From assembly GCA_963932465.1 (NCBI GenBank), contig OZ010798.1, positions 17,034,981 to 17,098,980 of the forward strand: DNA of 64,000 nucleotides, in the 5' to 3' direction. A program made the translations under genes and the position numbers. How positions within the stretch are numbered: position 1 is the first letter of the stretch; every line of letters begins with the position of its first letter. The stretch is from Maratus speciosus (Eukaryota; Arthropoda; Arachnida; Araneae; Salticidae). This document shows positions 12,209-24,189 of this stretch, in pieces. Under the pieces are notes generated by a model. The model was not told the DNA's origin, made no database searches, and worked only from the letters and a program-made list of their open reading frames with translations.

Positions 12209-15149
12209 TAATCATGATTTAGTTTTTGTTGGTGAAATTAATATACTTAACTTCGAAATCTACCTCCGCCTGTAGGCCAGGCCAGCAGGGATTTTTTTTA
12301 AATTGAATTTTTTGTTTTTAACGAAATAATTTTATATGACTTATGAAATTTCCATCAAAATAAAATTGAAATGTGCAAATTATTTATAAATAAAAAATAA
12401 TCCAATGTATATCCAAATAATAATGTATCAAAACTAAGTGAAATGTATGAAAATAGATAATGTGATGCAAGGAAATTATTTACATAAATTTTACTTTTGA
12501 TTTTGTATAGCATTGCACAAAAGATAAATAAATGTATTCATATAAATACATTTCAGTGCATTGTATATATACAGTGAGAGTGATATTTTTAACAGTGTAT
12601 GGAAAATTAAAAGTTTTGGTTAGATGTGTAAATATATTTAGCCAAACCGAAAACAATTAAAACTGAATTTTAAAACAAATTGTTTAAAGCTACATCAAGG
12701 AATCACGTATATTTTGATATCATAGCTTTTAAAACACATATTTTGAATTTATGAAAGATGTGAATGATAAAAGATCAGTGAATAAATTTTGATACAGCCT
12801 TTTAGATTTAACATAATTTTTACAAATGAAATTATAAACAAAACAAAAACAAAATGATGAAATAAAATATATATATATATATATATCCTGTACATTAATT
12901 AATGACATAGCGTCGCTTAAAATGTGATATCATTATTTTTAAGTTCCATATTTAAAATTTTTTATAGCAATAAGATAAACTGCTGTGTCACTAACTTTTA
13001 ACCCATTAAGGGGTTTTGTATTGATTATTTATACCATAATCATTATATCAATAACTCATTTTTGTTTGGCAGAATGTTAAGAATATCATGTTTGTTTTTC
13101 AACACTAAAATGATTAACATAGCTTTATCCAGGGGCAGTCTGACCAAATAGTTTTAAATTATATTTATCAAAATGCACATTGATTTAATCAATGCAAAAT
13201 TCAAAAGCAAAAATATTTTGTGGAAATGGAAAATTAAATTTCTGCTTCTTATTCTCTTTTTGACAAAAAACTCACCTTTGTGTACAATAAATAATCAATC
13301 TCAAAAATGCACAAGCAAAATCGCATGGAATACAATTTCAAATTGTCCTTCAAAGCATAATTCTGCAACAAGAGTTATTGGTCTCAAAGAGATTAACAGA
13401 TTCAGGGATTTAATGTTTTATGATAATTGTCATCATCATTTTCCTGTTATGAGGGAGGGGGAGGGAACTTTGTCTGACACCAGCCAACATAGCACAAAGA
13501 TATCGGCCAATATTTCGAAAGCCGCTGAATGTCAGACATCAAATTTAAAATATCTTCCAATATTCACACATGTAACATGAAGTTAGTTTTTAAAAGAAAA
13601 TATTCAAACGAGTTTTTTGCATTATTAATAACACTATAATACATAAAAAGTATTCTAAACAATAACATTTAATAAAGTTGCTGTTTTTAGAAAACCTGAT
13701 TTTTTAATGTCTTATTTGTAATATTTGATTTACAGTGGCCAATGGGGTAAGACTGATATTAGTGTTCCAACATTCAGCGATATCTATTGACATTCCTAAA
13801 AACAATATCATTTTTCAGACATTTCAAGATATTTTTCTTATATTTAGCATATCTGACGAAGTTTGTAATCTTGACCAAAGTGAATGAATGGAAAGTTTTG
13901 AAGGACCGCCTGTTTCTACAGTTTTTATCACAGAGTATTTGCTGGACATGTCTGCCATGAAATTTTCATTATATAAAAATTTTCTTTCGGAATCTATGGT
14001 TATTTATGCATAAAAAAAGCATTTGAAAAATTTTACATAGAAATCTTTTGAGAGTGAAATGGAAAATTTTCTTTAGTACAATTTATATAGAAATTTATAG
14101 CGATTTCAAAACAGAAAATTTCACAAGAGAAGCATTTCATATTAAAATCTATAATTAGTGCTAAATAAAAACTTAAAAATGAGAACTGCAATTACTACTC
14201 TAGAATTATTTATATTTTAAAAAGTAATGTATTGCCTATAACAATGTTAAAATATAATAATTGTTAGTTTTATAGAAAACGAAGGATGCTTTTATATATA
14301 TATAAGGATGTTTTTACATAAAAATCGAGATCAATTTAGGTAATTTTTTAATGGATACTAAGTTTATCTTTTTAAAATGGTTTCGAATTTCAGATTTTTA
14401 AAACAATTTTACTTTTTATTATTGAAAGAATACAAGTTTAGTTTTCAAAAGTTGGTCATTAGTTTTTCATTAGACATTATTCATCTAAGTAACAATAATT
14501 ATTATTATTTATATATACTATAAGAATAATAAGCTTATATGGCACATTTATGTGTGTGTTAGCTTGCATGTAGTCCATCAATTTTTGAAGAAATGCACAC
14601 ATATTTATGACCTAAAATTAATAAAAATATATATATTAAATTTCTTGAAAAATTCAAAATAGCAGGGTTGTTAAAACCTTTCTTTACAATTTTTGTGCAA
14701 GTGGAATACATAATTTTTAAGACAGCAAGCTTTAAAATTTTTTACCAGCTTCAAAATAATTTCTTTTTTAAATTTCTAACAAACTTAATAATAAAAAGTG
14801 ATATTTAAATAAATCTTTATTAAAAGAACATAAAAAAATAAGTCGATTGTTATTGAAAGAGTATGAGATAAAATTATAATTTTATCAGGTAATTTTTTTT
14901 TTTTTTTTTGTCACTAATAGAAAAATCTACTCCTTGCACTTTCTATCGAATCTTTCTTTTTTATACATTTTCCCTTGGTTCTACGTATCATACTGCAATA
15001 GAACCAAGGTTTACAGCCGTATTACATAATAACCTAGAAATCTCTTGTGCATAGACTTCTCCTGGCTCACAGCTCAGTGAGAGTTTTATGTCCACTACAT
15101 CTGCGAATCGCAGTTATTATTTAATACTTTAAAATGTTATTCTGGAATA
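12209..15149. other. Intronic AT-rich DNA with minor repeats
   Basis: There is a TA microsatellite near 12868-12887. The stretch 13485-13515 ('agcacaaagatatcggccaa') recurs inverted at about 15555-15600. A 135-codon open frame at 13173-13580 ends within this repeat and is not supported. A T-run lies at 14892-14909. Confidence 0.5.
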
Positions 15150-15369
15150 TTAACCCATGAGAAGTCGCGTGGGGTATGACATATCCCGGGTGCGTACGGT
15201 TTTTACAATTGTAACCACTATTTTTCGAAGAGTAATCTTCAACTAACTTTATCGCATAATTTGTAAGAACTGACTCCCACTAAATAAAGTGACGATTATT
15301 ATTTGCAATTATTGATGACAAACCGAAAACCGTTCATACCCTGTTTATGCGCGACTTCTCCCAGGTTAA
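15150..15369. mobile_element. piggyBac-like miniature element, TTAA duplication
   Basis: TTAA at 15150-15153 and 15366-15369 bracket a 212-bp body with inverted ends CCCATGAGAAGTCGCG / CGCGACTTCTCCCAGG. TTAA targeting is the mark of piggyBac transposases (family inferred). Internal 'cgtacggttttt' and 'aaaccgttcataccc' form a second inverted pair. Confidence 0.75.
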
Positions 15370-16704
15370 AAAATATATTGCTCAATAAATAATGATATTC
15401 AGCAATGACAGAAAAAGATATCACTTAATGTCACAAACTGATATTCAAAGATGTTGGGAAATATCGTCCAGCATTCCCAACAATCAAAAATAATATTCCT
15501 GGAATATCTTTTTAGGGAAAGTCATTTAACATTGGTCAATATTACATTTTGATATCGGCCAATATTTCATTTTGATATTGGCCGATATCTTTGTGCTACC
15601 TGGGAAGCGATCCAAGTATAATGGAAGATAATGATACCATCCAATATTGTGTAAAATGATAATAAATTTTGTGCTTAAAAATTGGGGAAAATATTCATTA
15701 TTCCTTACTTGAAAAGGATACAAAATTAATTTTCTTGAACAATATGATGATACCATTGAATGATTTTTCATTTATATAATAACATTTATCTTTTTTTAGA
15801 GAATAAAATATATATATTTATGAAAAAAAATAAGACTTTCAGTTTTTTTTATTTTAAGCAATTCATTTTATTCTGTGTGGAGAGAAATATTGTTCAAAAT
15901 AAGATTAATTTATAATTAATAAAAGAGGAAAAATTGAGATTACATGGTGAAGTTATAATTATGTCAGATGCTTTAAAGTTTTCTAATTATTTTAGAGAGT
16001 GTGATCTATGCAGTTTTAGGGGAGCACTTCATCCTGCCTGCTCTTTAAAAATTAGCACCCTTCTTGCCTCAGTCCAAAAATGTCTTCTTAACTGACTTTT
16101 GTATTAAAAAGTTGATTGCACAGTAAAAAAAATGGTGCTGTGTTATTTCTTGAAAGCAGTGCCCTGTTTCTTAAATAGTATTAAAAGTGTCTTTTTTTTA
16201 AGTTATTCTAAAAAATATCCTTTTCTCACCTGCAGCACCCATCCTTATTTTAAACTTGAGATAACTCTTCAATTTTAAAGTAGTACATTAAAGCTATCTC
16301 TATGGAATCAGACTGAGCATAACAATCAACTTAAGTGATTTTAGAATTTTCAATTAATTTTATTTGAAATTATACATATTGAGACAAAAATACAAAATTG
16401 CTTGCTAATATATGTTCTGCATTGCAAATTTTAGTAATGCTCAAAGTGTTTCTGGAAAAATATATGTCGTAGATAATTTATTTAAAAATTAATAAATTTA
16501 GTAATTCTGAAAAAATTATTTGGTTTCTGACGTAGAAAGTAGAATCCGAAAGAGGCAAATACTTTTTTGAGATTGAGTAAAATGTTTTTGACCTGCTTGT
16601 ACAAACGAAAACTGTTTGCAAAACTTTAATGGTTTATTTCAAATGAAAATCAAATTACAAATTATTTTTGCTTAAAAGGCGCAAAGACCAACTTAGTGAA
16701 AAAG
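15370..16704. other. Intronic DNA, nothing firm
   Basis: Apart from the short inverted match at about 15555-15600 to 13485-13515, I recognise nothing here. Confidence 0.5.
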
Positions 16705-16775
16705 ATTCCATGCCGGGAATCGAACCCGGGTCATCAGTATAGCGCACTGACGTTCTACCGCTAAACCACATGGAA
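16705..16775 (-). tRNA. tRNA-like gene, glycine-tRNA-like body, isotype uncertain
   Basis: Read on the minus strand from 16775, the sequence folds into a complete cloverleaf. The acceptor TTCCATG/CATGGAA pairs over all 7 bp, the D stem is GTTT/GAAC, the anticodon stem TCAGT/ACTGA, and the T arm CCGGG-TTCGATT-CCCGG. A TTTTT pol III terminator follows two bases after the discriminator base. The D and T arms resemble tRNA-Gly. The anticodon loop reads GCGCTAT, which by position would give GCT, but base 33 is C instead of the near-invariant U. It lies antisense inside intron 1 of the F-box gene. It could be a working tRNA with an odd loop, a tRNA pseudogene, or a repeat-borne tRNA copy. Confidence 0.55.
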
Positions 16776-17189
16776 CGATACCCAGCCTGGAACTTCTCAC
16801 TATTACAAGTTGGCAAGGCTACAAACGCAGCACAAGATGGAATATTTTCCGTGAGCCACCAACATGTGTATATTGAAATATTGTATTCAAGGCGAATATT
16901 TCTCTCTGGAAAAATTTCCAAACATTTAATGGTTTAGTTATTCAATTGAGAATGGTATTGATCATTTAGCTAAATTTGTCAAAGTTATATTAGGAATTAA
17001 ACGTATCTGTCTCCAAAATTGAAAACTTATGTTTTTAAAACAGTTGTTATTATTAGAATTCTTATTTTTGTAAACGGCAATAACAGTAAAAAAAAAAAAT
17101 TCTTTTTTATTTAATTGATGAAAATATCCAGTCTTAATTTTATTTAAAATTGTCTTATGATTACATCTTTGTAGTTGCTTGCACACAAA

Positions 17190-17605
17190 TATTGACTTTT
17201 AAAATAATAAATATATTTTTTGTGATGACTTCTATAATATTTATAACACCAACTGAAATTAAATATGAAAATATTAATGAAACAAATTTTACCATTTTTT
17301 AATAGAAAAATATACTGGTAATAACTGACATGTTCTCTAGAATAAATCATTAAAGTCTCTTGAATAAATCAAAGTTACTCTTCTTAAATTGGTTTTAACT
17401 AGAGTTCCTTTTATCTTAAAAATGATTTTTTAATTTTTTAAAACATTGTAATTGTTTAAAATATTACTAATATTTACTCTAACGATTTTATATAAAAAAA
17501 AACAGTGATTGTAAAAACTGTGCCTGTTCTTTCTGATTACATTCAAAATTAAATATTAAACTTTAATTGAGAACAGTTTTGGCTTGAATTTCATTAAACA
17601 AATAG
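17190..17605 (+). repeat. Tandem segmental duplication, copy 1
   Basis: Shares an ordered series of blocks with 17648-18205, for example 'atgaaacaaattttaccatt', 'gacatgtt', 'ccttttatctt' and 'atattaaactttaattga'. It lacks the TTAA element found in copy 2. Confidence 0.65.
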
Positions 17606-17647
17606 AGAGCCTATATGTATATATATTATATATAAATATGCATTATT

Positions 17648-18205
17648 TCATGATGACTTTAATAACACTTATAATGTGAACTGAAATTAAACATAAAAAT
17701 GTTAATGAAACAAATTTTACCATTTTTAAGTAAAAAAATATATTTGTAATAATAGACATGTTTTCTTGGAAAATCATTAAATTATTTTTTTTTAATTGAT
17801 TATAATTGGAGTCCCTTTTATCTTGATGACCTTTTAATAACTTAAAACATAATAAGTGTTTAAAATGTTACTAAGGTGCACTCTAAATGTTGTCTCAAAA
17901 AACATGAGTGTAATGATTGTGTCTGTCCTTTCTGAATACATTAACCCTAGATCTACCGGGAATTTTATTCAAGTTTTAATAAAACGTTCTACACCAGAAT
18001 TTTTATTTAAAACTATTTAACTTATTTATTTACCTTATTTTTGTCTGGTTTATATACTTAGTTTATTTTAAAGAAATTTCTGGTTTGAATGAATATTTTG
18101 TATGTACCTGTCGGGTCCAATGGACCCGTCTGGTAGACGGAGGGTTAAAAATGAAATATTAAACTTTAATTGAAAATAGGTTTATCTTGAATTTTATTAA
18201 ATTGC
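17648..18205 (+). repeat. Tandem segmental duplication, copy 2, interrupted
   Basis: Diverged copy of 17190-17605. It is interrupted at 17941-18148 by a TTAA-flanked miniature element, after which homology to copy 1 resumes at 'atattaaactttaattga'. Confidence 0.65.
17941..18148. mobile_element. piggyBac-like miniature element with empty-site copy
   Basis: TTAA at 17941-17944 and 18145-18148 flank a 200-bp body with inverted ends CCCTAGATCTACC / GGTAGACGGAGGG. A hairpin-capable CGGGTCCAATGGACCCG lies near the right end. The paralogous copy at 17540-17550 reads through without the insert, which supports real insertion at a TTAA-like target. Confidence 0.8.
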
Positions 18206-19056
18206 CCACTAAGAAAAGGCCATAGCACCTCTCTTTTGAATTATTAAGTAATCTTTTTTAAATATTTGATGACCTTAAAAGAAATCTAATAATTTATTTT
18301 GCCCTAAATCACTGAAAATAATTAATACTGTGAGAAAAATTATAGTTGTGATTGCATTCTTTAAAGGCATCTGCTTAACACAACTTCACTTTTTTCTTAA
18401 AGTTTCACATTTATATCACTAATTTTATTTCATTCTTATGAGCATTTCTTTCAAACAATTTGCTTCAGGGGGATTTTTTTTTTTAATTAAGGTGGGAATG
18501 GGTACATAAGTTTAAAGAATGTAATTCGTTATTCATTATGCTTCTTGAAAATTTATTTGGGGCACTCTAGACTTGCTCTCAAGAAACACTGCCTTTTCTT
18601 TCTTTTGCTCCTCTGCCATATAAAAACCTGAAGGAACACTGTATCATTACACTGTACATATTAGCATTATGTCATTTACTCATTTTTATCTGCCATAATA
18701 TTAACATAACATTCTACATCTGTACATTTAAAGGACACATTACATTTTCCTAATGTGAACTTGTATATGCCACACACTTTAATTCACTTCAGCAGCTGTT
18801 TTCATAATCTCATATCAACTTATTACAGTATCTGAATAAAATATATTTTGACTATATCATAGATCAAAGAAGGTTTCTGTGACAATTTTTTAAAAACTGT
18901 TAAATGATATGTTTAGTTCTATGATGTTTTCTTAATTCCAACCATTATAAAATTTGATCTCAAATCATTTTTTTTTTCGTTGGTCTAATCTTGTAGTTAC
19001 CGAGAATGCACGTATGTGTCTATGTTTAATTCTTATTCTTATATTTTTATTTCTAG
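18206..19056. other. 3' part of intron 1
   Basis: Nothing recognised except the acceptor of coding exon 2 at 19042-19056 (tatttttatttctag). Confidence 0.5.
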
Positions 19057-19163
19057 GTTAATGAATCAAATGATCATGCTTTAGGCATCAATTCCTTACG
19101 TGATGAAATTATTTTGGAAGTTTTTGGTTATCTGAACCAAAACCAACTGGGTCAAATTGCACA
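19057..19163 (+). CDS. F-box/LRR protein, coding exon 2 (F-box, first half)
   Basis: Residues 48-82 and two bases of codon 83. The frame reads ...INSLRDEIILEVFGYLNQNQ..., matching the start of an F-box (LP-x-E-I-hydrophobic-x-x-V/I-F-x-Y-L). The exon ends at ACA before donor GTATGT. Joined in phase to the next exon this restores GQIAQ-VCRRWN, the usual F-box core. A second possible donor four bases on (GTAAAG) would shift the frame out of the exon 3 F-box, so I prefer the first. F-boxes bind Skp1 and dock the protein to an SCF E3 ubiquitin ligase (family knowledge). Confidence 0.87.
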
Positions 19164-19608
19164 GTATGTAAAGTTTATTTACAGCTATCATATTTAAATA
19201 TTAGACGTAGAATAAGTATTTAGAGTTCCTGAATGTTATTTGTTTTTCGTGTATAAAATATTCATTTGATACAAAAAATTTAAAACTGAAGTTAACCCTT
19301 ATGCTCATTTCCATTAAAAATAATTGGTGTGATAGGTTTCAAAACTTTTACTTCATTAGAAAATTAATATTTTAAACGTCTAAGCACAGATCATTCATGT
19401 CCACGTTTTTTTTTTTTTCCCCATTTCTTGTACGCTTACGAAAATATCCATTTTATACGTTAATGCACTTCATTAACATTTAGCTAATTTGTAAAGTTTT
19501 AATCATAAATGCATTGAAAAAGTTTATACTGAAAGAAAAGTTATAATAAAAACAATCCCATCTACTGCTAAATACTGTATTGAAAATATTCATTTATTAA
19601 AGTCCTTT

Positions 19609-19784
19609 CAGGGTTCGTACGGATCCTTGAATTTTCAAACTAAGAAATTCTTCAGTACCAGTGTTTTCTTATAGAAAATCTCGCCTTAAATAGGCGAAAT
19701 CTCGCGCGTTTAATCTAGATTTATTTTTCTGTGAAAAAAATACTGATATTTCGCCTTGAAAATAACGGTTTCCATACGAACCTG
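19609..19784. mobile_element. hAT-like miniature element
   Basis: CAGGGTTCGTACGG at the left and CCATACGAACCTG at the right are inverted terminal repeats. CAGGG...CCTG ends are typical of hAT elements. I cannot find a clean 8-bp target duplication. Confidence 0.5.
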
Positions 19785-20555
19785 CCTTTTATTAAAGGGT
19801 CTTTTTGCATGAGTTACTCACGAATGTGCATTTAAATAATAATAGTACAAAATCAAATTACTTACATTTTCATATTCCAAAGCACTTCTTGAGGGGTTTT
19901 AATTTTTTTTATTACTGCATTTAACAATAAAAGTATATCCAATGCAAAATAATTTCACTCTTAAATGCATGCAATTTACATGTATTCATATTCCGGTTCT
20001 CAAAAATATTATATATAATTTATTTTCCTTCAAAGACTGTAATGGATTTTTCGACCAATATAATCATCAAAATATCATCATCAGTTAGAATTCGACAATA
20101 GTAAAATATGTATGACATAAATTAGAAAATAAAAGAAGATTGTTGTATTTTTTTTTTTACCTGTGAAGGAATGCATGAAAATTTTATATTTATATATCTA
20201 AGTATTGAATGGAATTTTCAGTTATGACAATTTCAAATTGTCAAGGAGATAAAAAGAAATAATTCCATAAATAAATGTTTCTTGAAGAAAATTCTCTGCC
20301 TCTATTAAAAATTTCATCTTTCTTTTGAACCATCCTATACATAGATTTGAAAACCGTGATATACTTATTTGCAACATTAATCCTGAGATATTTTACTGAA
20401 TATGATATAAAAATTATAAATATTGTGTATTTCTCTGGTTTCCATTATGAGACCAACTAGTAGTTCAAATCACAGTATACAGACATGTTCATAATGAGCT
20501 AAACTCAGAACTATGTACAATACATATGTTGTAACAGTATACTATGGGAAATAAA

Positions 20556-20840
20556 ACATTAAAAATGTTTAAAACTTCCCAACAGTTTCGGTGAAACCAT
20601 TTAGCCATCATCAAGGGATTTCAAGAATGAACAGGTGAAGGCTCCATTTCCAACCAGAAGAAAATGGAGGGAAACAAACACGAGGGAGAAACATGGACAA
20701 GGGCGAAAACATGGGAGAAATTCTAACTATTGGTGCAGTCTATTGAAAAAGAGCCTTCATGTTCATTCTTGAAGTACCTCAGTGATGACCAAGTGGTTTT
20801 GCCGAAACTATCAGGAAGATTTTAAAATCTTTTTAATGTC
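20556..20840. repeat. Foldback repeat with GATGATGG...CCGAAAC arms
   Basis: The left arm (20556-20644) and right arm (20751-20836) are inverted copies: for example ccaacagtttcggtgaaacc against ggttttgccgaaactatc. Each arm, read toward the outside, carries TGATGA, a hairpin-like block and then CCGAAAC. The skeleton is shared with 2147-2183 and 26600-26690. Confidence 0.6.
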
Positions 20841-20887
20841 ATATACTGTATATTATTTTATCCATAATACACTGTTATAGCATATAT

Positions 20888-22128
20888 GATGCGTTCTCAC
20901 AATCTTTTGACTTTCCATGTCCCTGAATAATAATTTTTTATTTAATACACTTTTTTGTGTTTTTTTTTTTTTAATTTCATATACTGGGGAACATCCCATT
21001 GCATGATTGCATAACAATATTAACGAGATAAATAAGTTTACGATGTTGGGTGTCCAAATACCAGGAAAACTCATCTACCGTCCAGTGTTTCTTAAGCTCA
21101 TTTTTAAGTTTGGAGCTGTCTGGATAAAATTGTTTCAATAAAAATAATTCAATGTAATTTTTTTCTGAAACTGGAACTATTGTTTTATATAAATATGTAG
21201 CTAAAAATTAACCTGCACACATTTTTAGGGTTGTTATTATTTTTTAAACTCTGTCCCTGGGTTTTAGATTCCTTACCGTCCCTCTTCTAAAATTATACAG
21301 AAAATCATTTCAGATGCAGACACAGAATTTTTTTCAAATTTTTTCTCATGCAGAAGTATGCTAGAGAAGTAATGTCTAAAATTCTTTAACAGGAAATTTA
21401 CTGTAGAATTTAAATCAGCATTTAAATATCAATTTCAAGCATCGTGACTTTATTGTTAGTCTCACCATCCCCAAGGTTTATTCCTGCACTTTTCGAGGTA
21501 AATTAAAAAAATATATATATAATCCAATGTTAACAACCGTTTCTAAAAATCAATTAACATTGTGGCTATCACTTAGTCTTGACATGATTTTCCTAGAAAT
21601 AGGTGGTAATTTTTAAAAAAATAATATAATCCAATGTTAACAACCGTTTCTAAAAATCAATTAACATTGTGGCTATCACTTAGTCTTGACATGATTTTCC
21701 TAAAAATAGGTGGTAATTTTCCTTACCGTTCCATCCTTACCGTCCCTTTTTTTACCATTTCGTCCCTTTTTTCCAATACCATCCCCCTTTTTTTACCTTA
21801 CCGTCTTTTCTTTAACACCCCTTTATGACAATGTTATACAAAAATTCTGTATTAAAAGTAGTACATTGTTATTATTTCTTATTTGAATGTCCTGTGGGCT
21901 CTATGCAAATTCATTATAAGTAAAAATTTAGAAGAGAATAAAAAGTTATAGGGGTAAAATGGTAAGGAAAATTAAACTCGCAAGTTTAATAAAAAAATTT
22001 TCGCTGCTGACCATTTTTTCTTTATTTTGAATCATTAAGGCATTCGTCTATCAGATCAAAATGTTATTTTAGCAAGTTTAATTTTGTCAGATTTTTTTCC
22101 CTATTGTCAAAAGACTGTGAGAATGCCC
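20888..22128 (-). mobile_element. 1.24-kb non-autonomous TIR transposon, copy 1
   Basis: Left GCGTTCTCACAATCTTTTGAC and right GTCAAAAGACTGTGAGAATG are inverted repeats, flanked by CATATATG and CATATATC, a probable 8-bp duplication with one mismatch. The interior matches 50058-51187 in the opposite orientation, including 'ccttaccgtccctcttct' and 'tgcatgattgcataacaat'. A 97-bp internal tandem duplication lies at 21523-21720. There is no transposase frame. Confidence 0.75.
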
Positions 22129-22252
22129 CATATATCGTACATAGTTCTGAGTTTTAGCTCATTATTTACATATTATTCGCAATGTAAAATCTATTTTCAA
22201 CATTTTTAAACAGACATTTTCATGTTTACAGTTTTTTTTTTTTTTATTACAG

Positions 22253-23162
22253 AGTGTGCAGAAGATGGAATATGTTGACAAAGTGCCCTGCTCTGTGGAA
22301 AAAGGTGGATGTGAAATTTCCGCCATCCCACAGATCTCAGACAGCTCTAGCTAAATCTTTGATTAATGGACTGCCGTCTTGTGTAACTTCCATCAGGTTG
22401 AATTTTATTGAATATGTAATGGTTCGCATTGAACCATTGGATTTCAGGGAACTTTGTGTGGTAGTGCGAGAAAAGTGTCCCCATCTGGACGAATTAATTT
22501 TGGTCTATTGTGAAATATCGGTCCGACTTTCCTCTGTTATAGATTTCTGCTCCCAATTCTTACAGGATGTGAAGAACTTGATCTTTCTTTTCTCTAAATT
22601 CCTTGCTTATGGTTCAACAAGTGAATATTTTGGAATTTCTAAAATTGAGATTTTGGGACTTCTTGGTTGTGTCTTTGATTGTTCCACTAAACCCCCATTC
22701 TCAAGAATGCCCCACTTAAAACAATTAAATTTATATATTTCAGGTGTAAACGATTCATGGTTTGAAGATGACACTTCTTTCTTGAATCAGTTACAAATGT
22801 TGGATTTGGGATTGACAGGTATTACTGCAGAGATTTTTCCAGCAATACAGAGGCATGGTCATAATCTGAAAGAACTGTATTTATGTTCATGTAATCTACA
22901 AGACTATCATTTAACTTTCACTCAATCAGTATTTCCTCGCTTAGAGATAATCTGCCTCAGTCATACTCGTGTGACATGCGAGGGTGCTGTTTCCCTCATC
23001 CAATCATGCCCATCTTTGGAGACTGTTTATGTTAATGAAGATGTGGCTAAATCTTTTGCAGCACTTCCTTTTGTTTTTGCCAACAGATGTAAGTCAGGAA
23101 TTGTAAAAGCCATTGATTGGGTTCATAACCATAAAGTTGATTATTTGCATAAATGGATGTAA
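22253..23162 (+). CDS. F-box/LRR protein, coding exon 3 (F-box end, LRRs)
   Basis: Last coding exon, residues 83-385, stop TAA at 23160-23162. It opens with the second half of the F-box (VCRRWNMLTKCPALWKKVDV, residues 84-103). It continues with about five leucine-rich repeats of the long, RNI-like FBXL type: 'LDELILVYCEI', 'LKQLNLYISGV', 'LQMLDLGLTGI', 'LKELYLCSCNL' and 'LEIICLSHTRV'. Such LRRs form a solenoid that recruits the substrate for ubiquitylation (family knowledge); the substrate is unknown. With exons 1 and 2 the protein has 385 residues, short for an FBXL but within range. The open frame begins with a GTG that is internal, not a start. I cannot name the orthologue. Confidence 0.92.
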
Positions 23163-23195
23163 TTTTAATGCATCATCTGTGAAATTTTACTTTTA

Positions 23196-23201
23196 AATAA
23201 A
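23196..23201 (+). terminator. Poly(A) signal of the F-box gene
   Basis: AATAAA lies 34 nt after the stop codon and is followed by a T/GT-rich stretch (gtatattcgtgtattttatt). The 3' UTR is therefore very short. Confidence 0.8.
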
Positions 23202-23220
23202 TGTCTAATTAATGTATATT

Positions 23221-24150
23221 CGTGTATTTTATTTTGTTAAAAGTTATATATTCTGAAACTGTTTTAAGCTTGTTGACAAAAGTAATTTCCTATGAAACAA
23301 ATCTATTTTTATGTATCTCCACTCTGCATTCGAAATCTTACACAGATTTTTAAAAATCTGCTTTGAATTCATGTATGTGTTGCTGTAAAATTCAGAAATA
23401 CGTTTTTAAGCGCTTTTACTTTGAGCTTCTACCAAATCATTTTTGTAAATGCTAGAATTTACAGATTTAAAAAGTTAATGTTTTATAGGTTTTGTTTAAA
23501 TTTGACGTGAAAGGAAAATTATTATAAGTTTAATGAAAAAAGAGTGTAATCAGAAATAAAGTCGTTTTAAAGGATAGTTAATAGTTGCAAAATCACATGC
23601 AAGAACCTGACATGCAGCACTCTCTCGAGAACTACTGAAGTGATTTTTAAATTTTTTTTAATGATTTTCGCAGTAGATAAACTGTAAATTGATCTTTCGA
23701 TAAAAAAATAAATTCAAAAACTATGTTAAATTAAAAAGAAGTAATTGTTTTTCGTCTTAAAAATTGCTTAACTATTTCATTTTTTGAGGAATAATGAATT
23801 TTTATTGTATCTACTGCCAAACATTTTGAAATATTTTTGAAATCGCGTGAATAGTGACTTGGAGAAAACTACATAAATGTCACAGTTTTGCATGATATTT
23901 CACAACTGTTGCCACTCCATTAATTTAGTAATCAATTCACATAGTATTCAAATAAATAGATGTTAGATTTAATGTACCATACGTCTGCGAATGATTCGTT
24001 AAAAGATCGAAGTAGAAGCGTTAAGAAGCATATTTCGGGCTTTTACAAACTCCCTTTGGTGAATCCTAGGACTTACCAGTAAAACTTAGAGTCTTAAGTT
24101 ATTTTTATTTACATTCCAAATAATTAACTAGCACATTTTGTTTTAATACT
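23221..24150. other. Intergenic DNA, nothing recognised
   Basis: No supported features downstream of the F-box gene. Confidence 0.5.
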
Positions 24151-24189
24151 CATATTACACTGTATAAATGGTTGATAACTAGTTATATT

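Larger units (their letters stand above)
9742..19056 (+). other. Intron 1 of the F-box gene (9.3 kb)
   Basis: It runs from donor GTATTG to acceptor tttatttctag. It holds miniature transposons, tandem repeats, an antisense tRNA-like gene at 16705-16775 and a 420-bp tandem duplication. No further coding exon is evident, although a short one could be missed. Confidence 0.55.
19164..22252 (+). other. Intron 2 of the F-box gene (3.1 kb)
   Basis: Donor GTATGT, acceptor with a long T-run ending attacag. It contains a hAT-like miniature element (19609-19784), a foldback repeat (20556-20840) and a 1.24-kb terminal-inverted-repeat element (20888-22128). Confidence 0.8.

Noticed and set aside
10656..12264. 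Inverted ends GGTAGATTTCG / CGAAATCTACC suggesting a 1.6-kb element
   Set aside because: Only 11 bp match, no target duplication is visible and the interval contains independently bounded repeats; a chance match is likely.
13173..13580. 135-codon open frame with a hydrophobic segment near the start
   Set aside because: It ends inside a short dispersed repeat, has low-complexity AT-driven composition and no recognisable domain. The hydrophobic stretch alone is not enough in this DNA.
16655..16921. 88-codon minus-strand frame over the tRNA-like gene
   Set aside because: It is the translated shadow of the tRNA arms (the GSIPG-type signature of a tRNA T arm).
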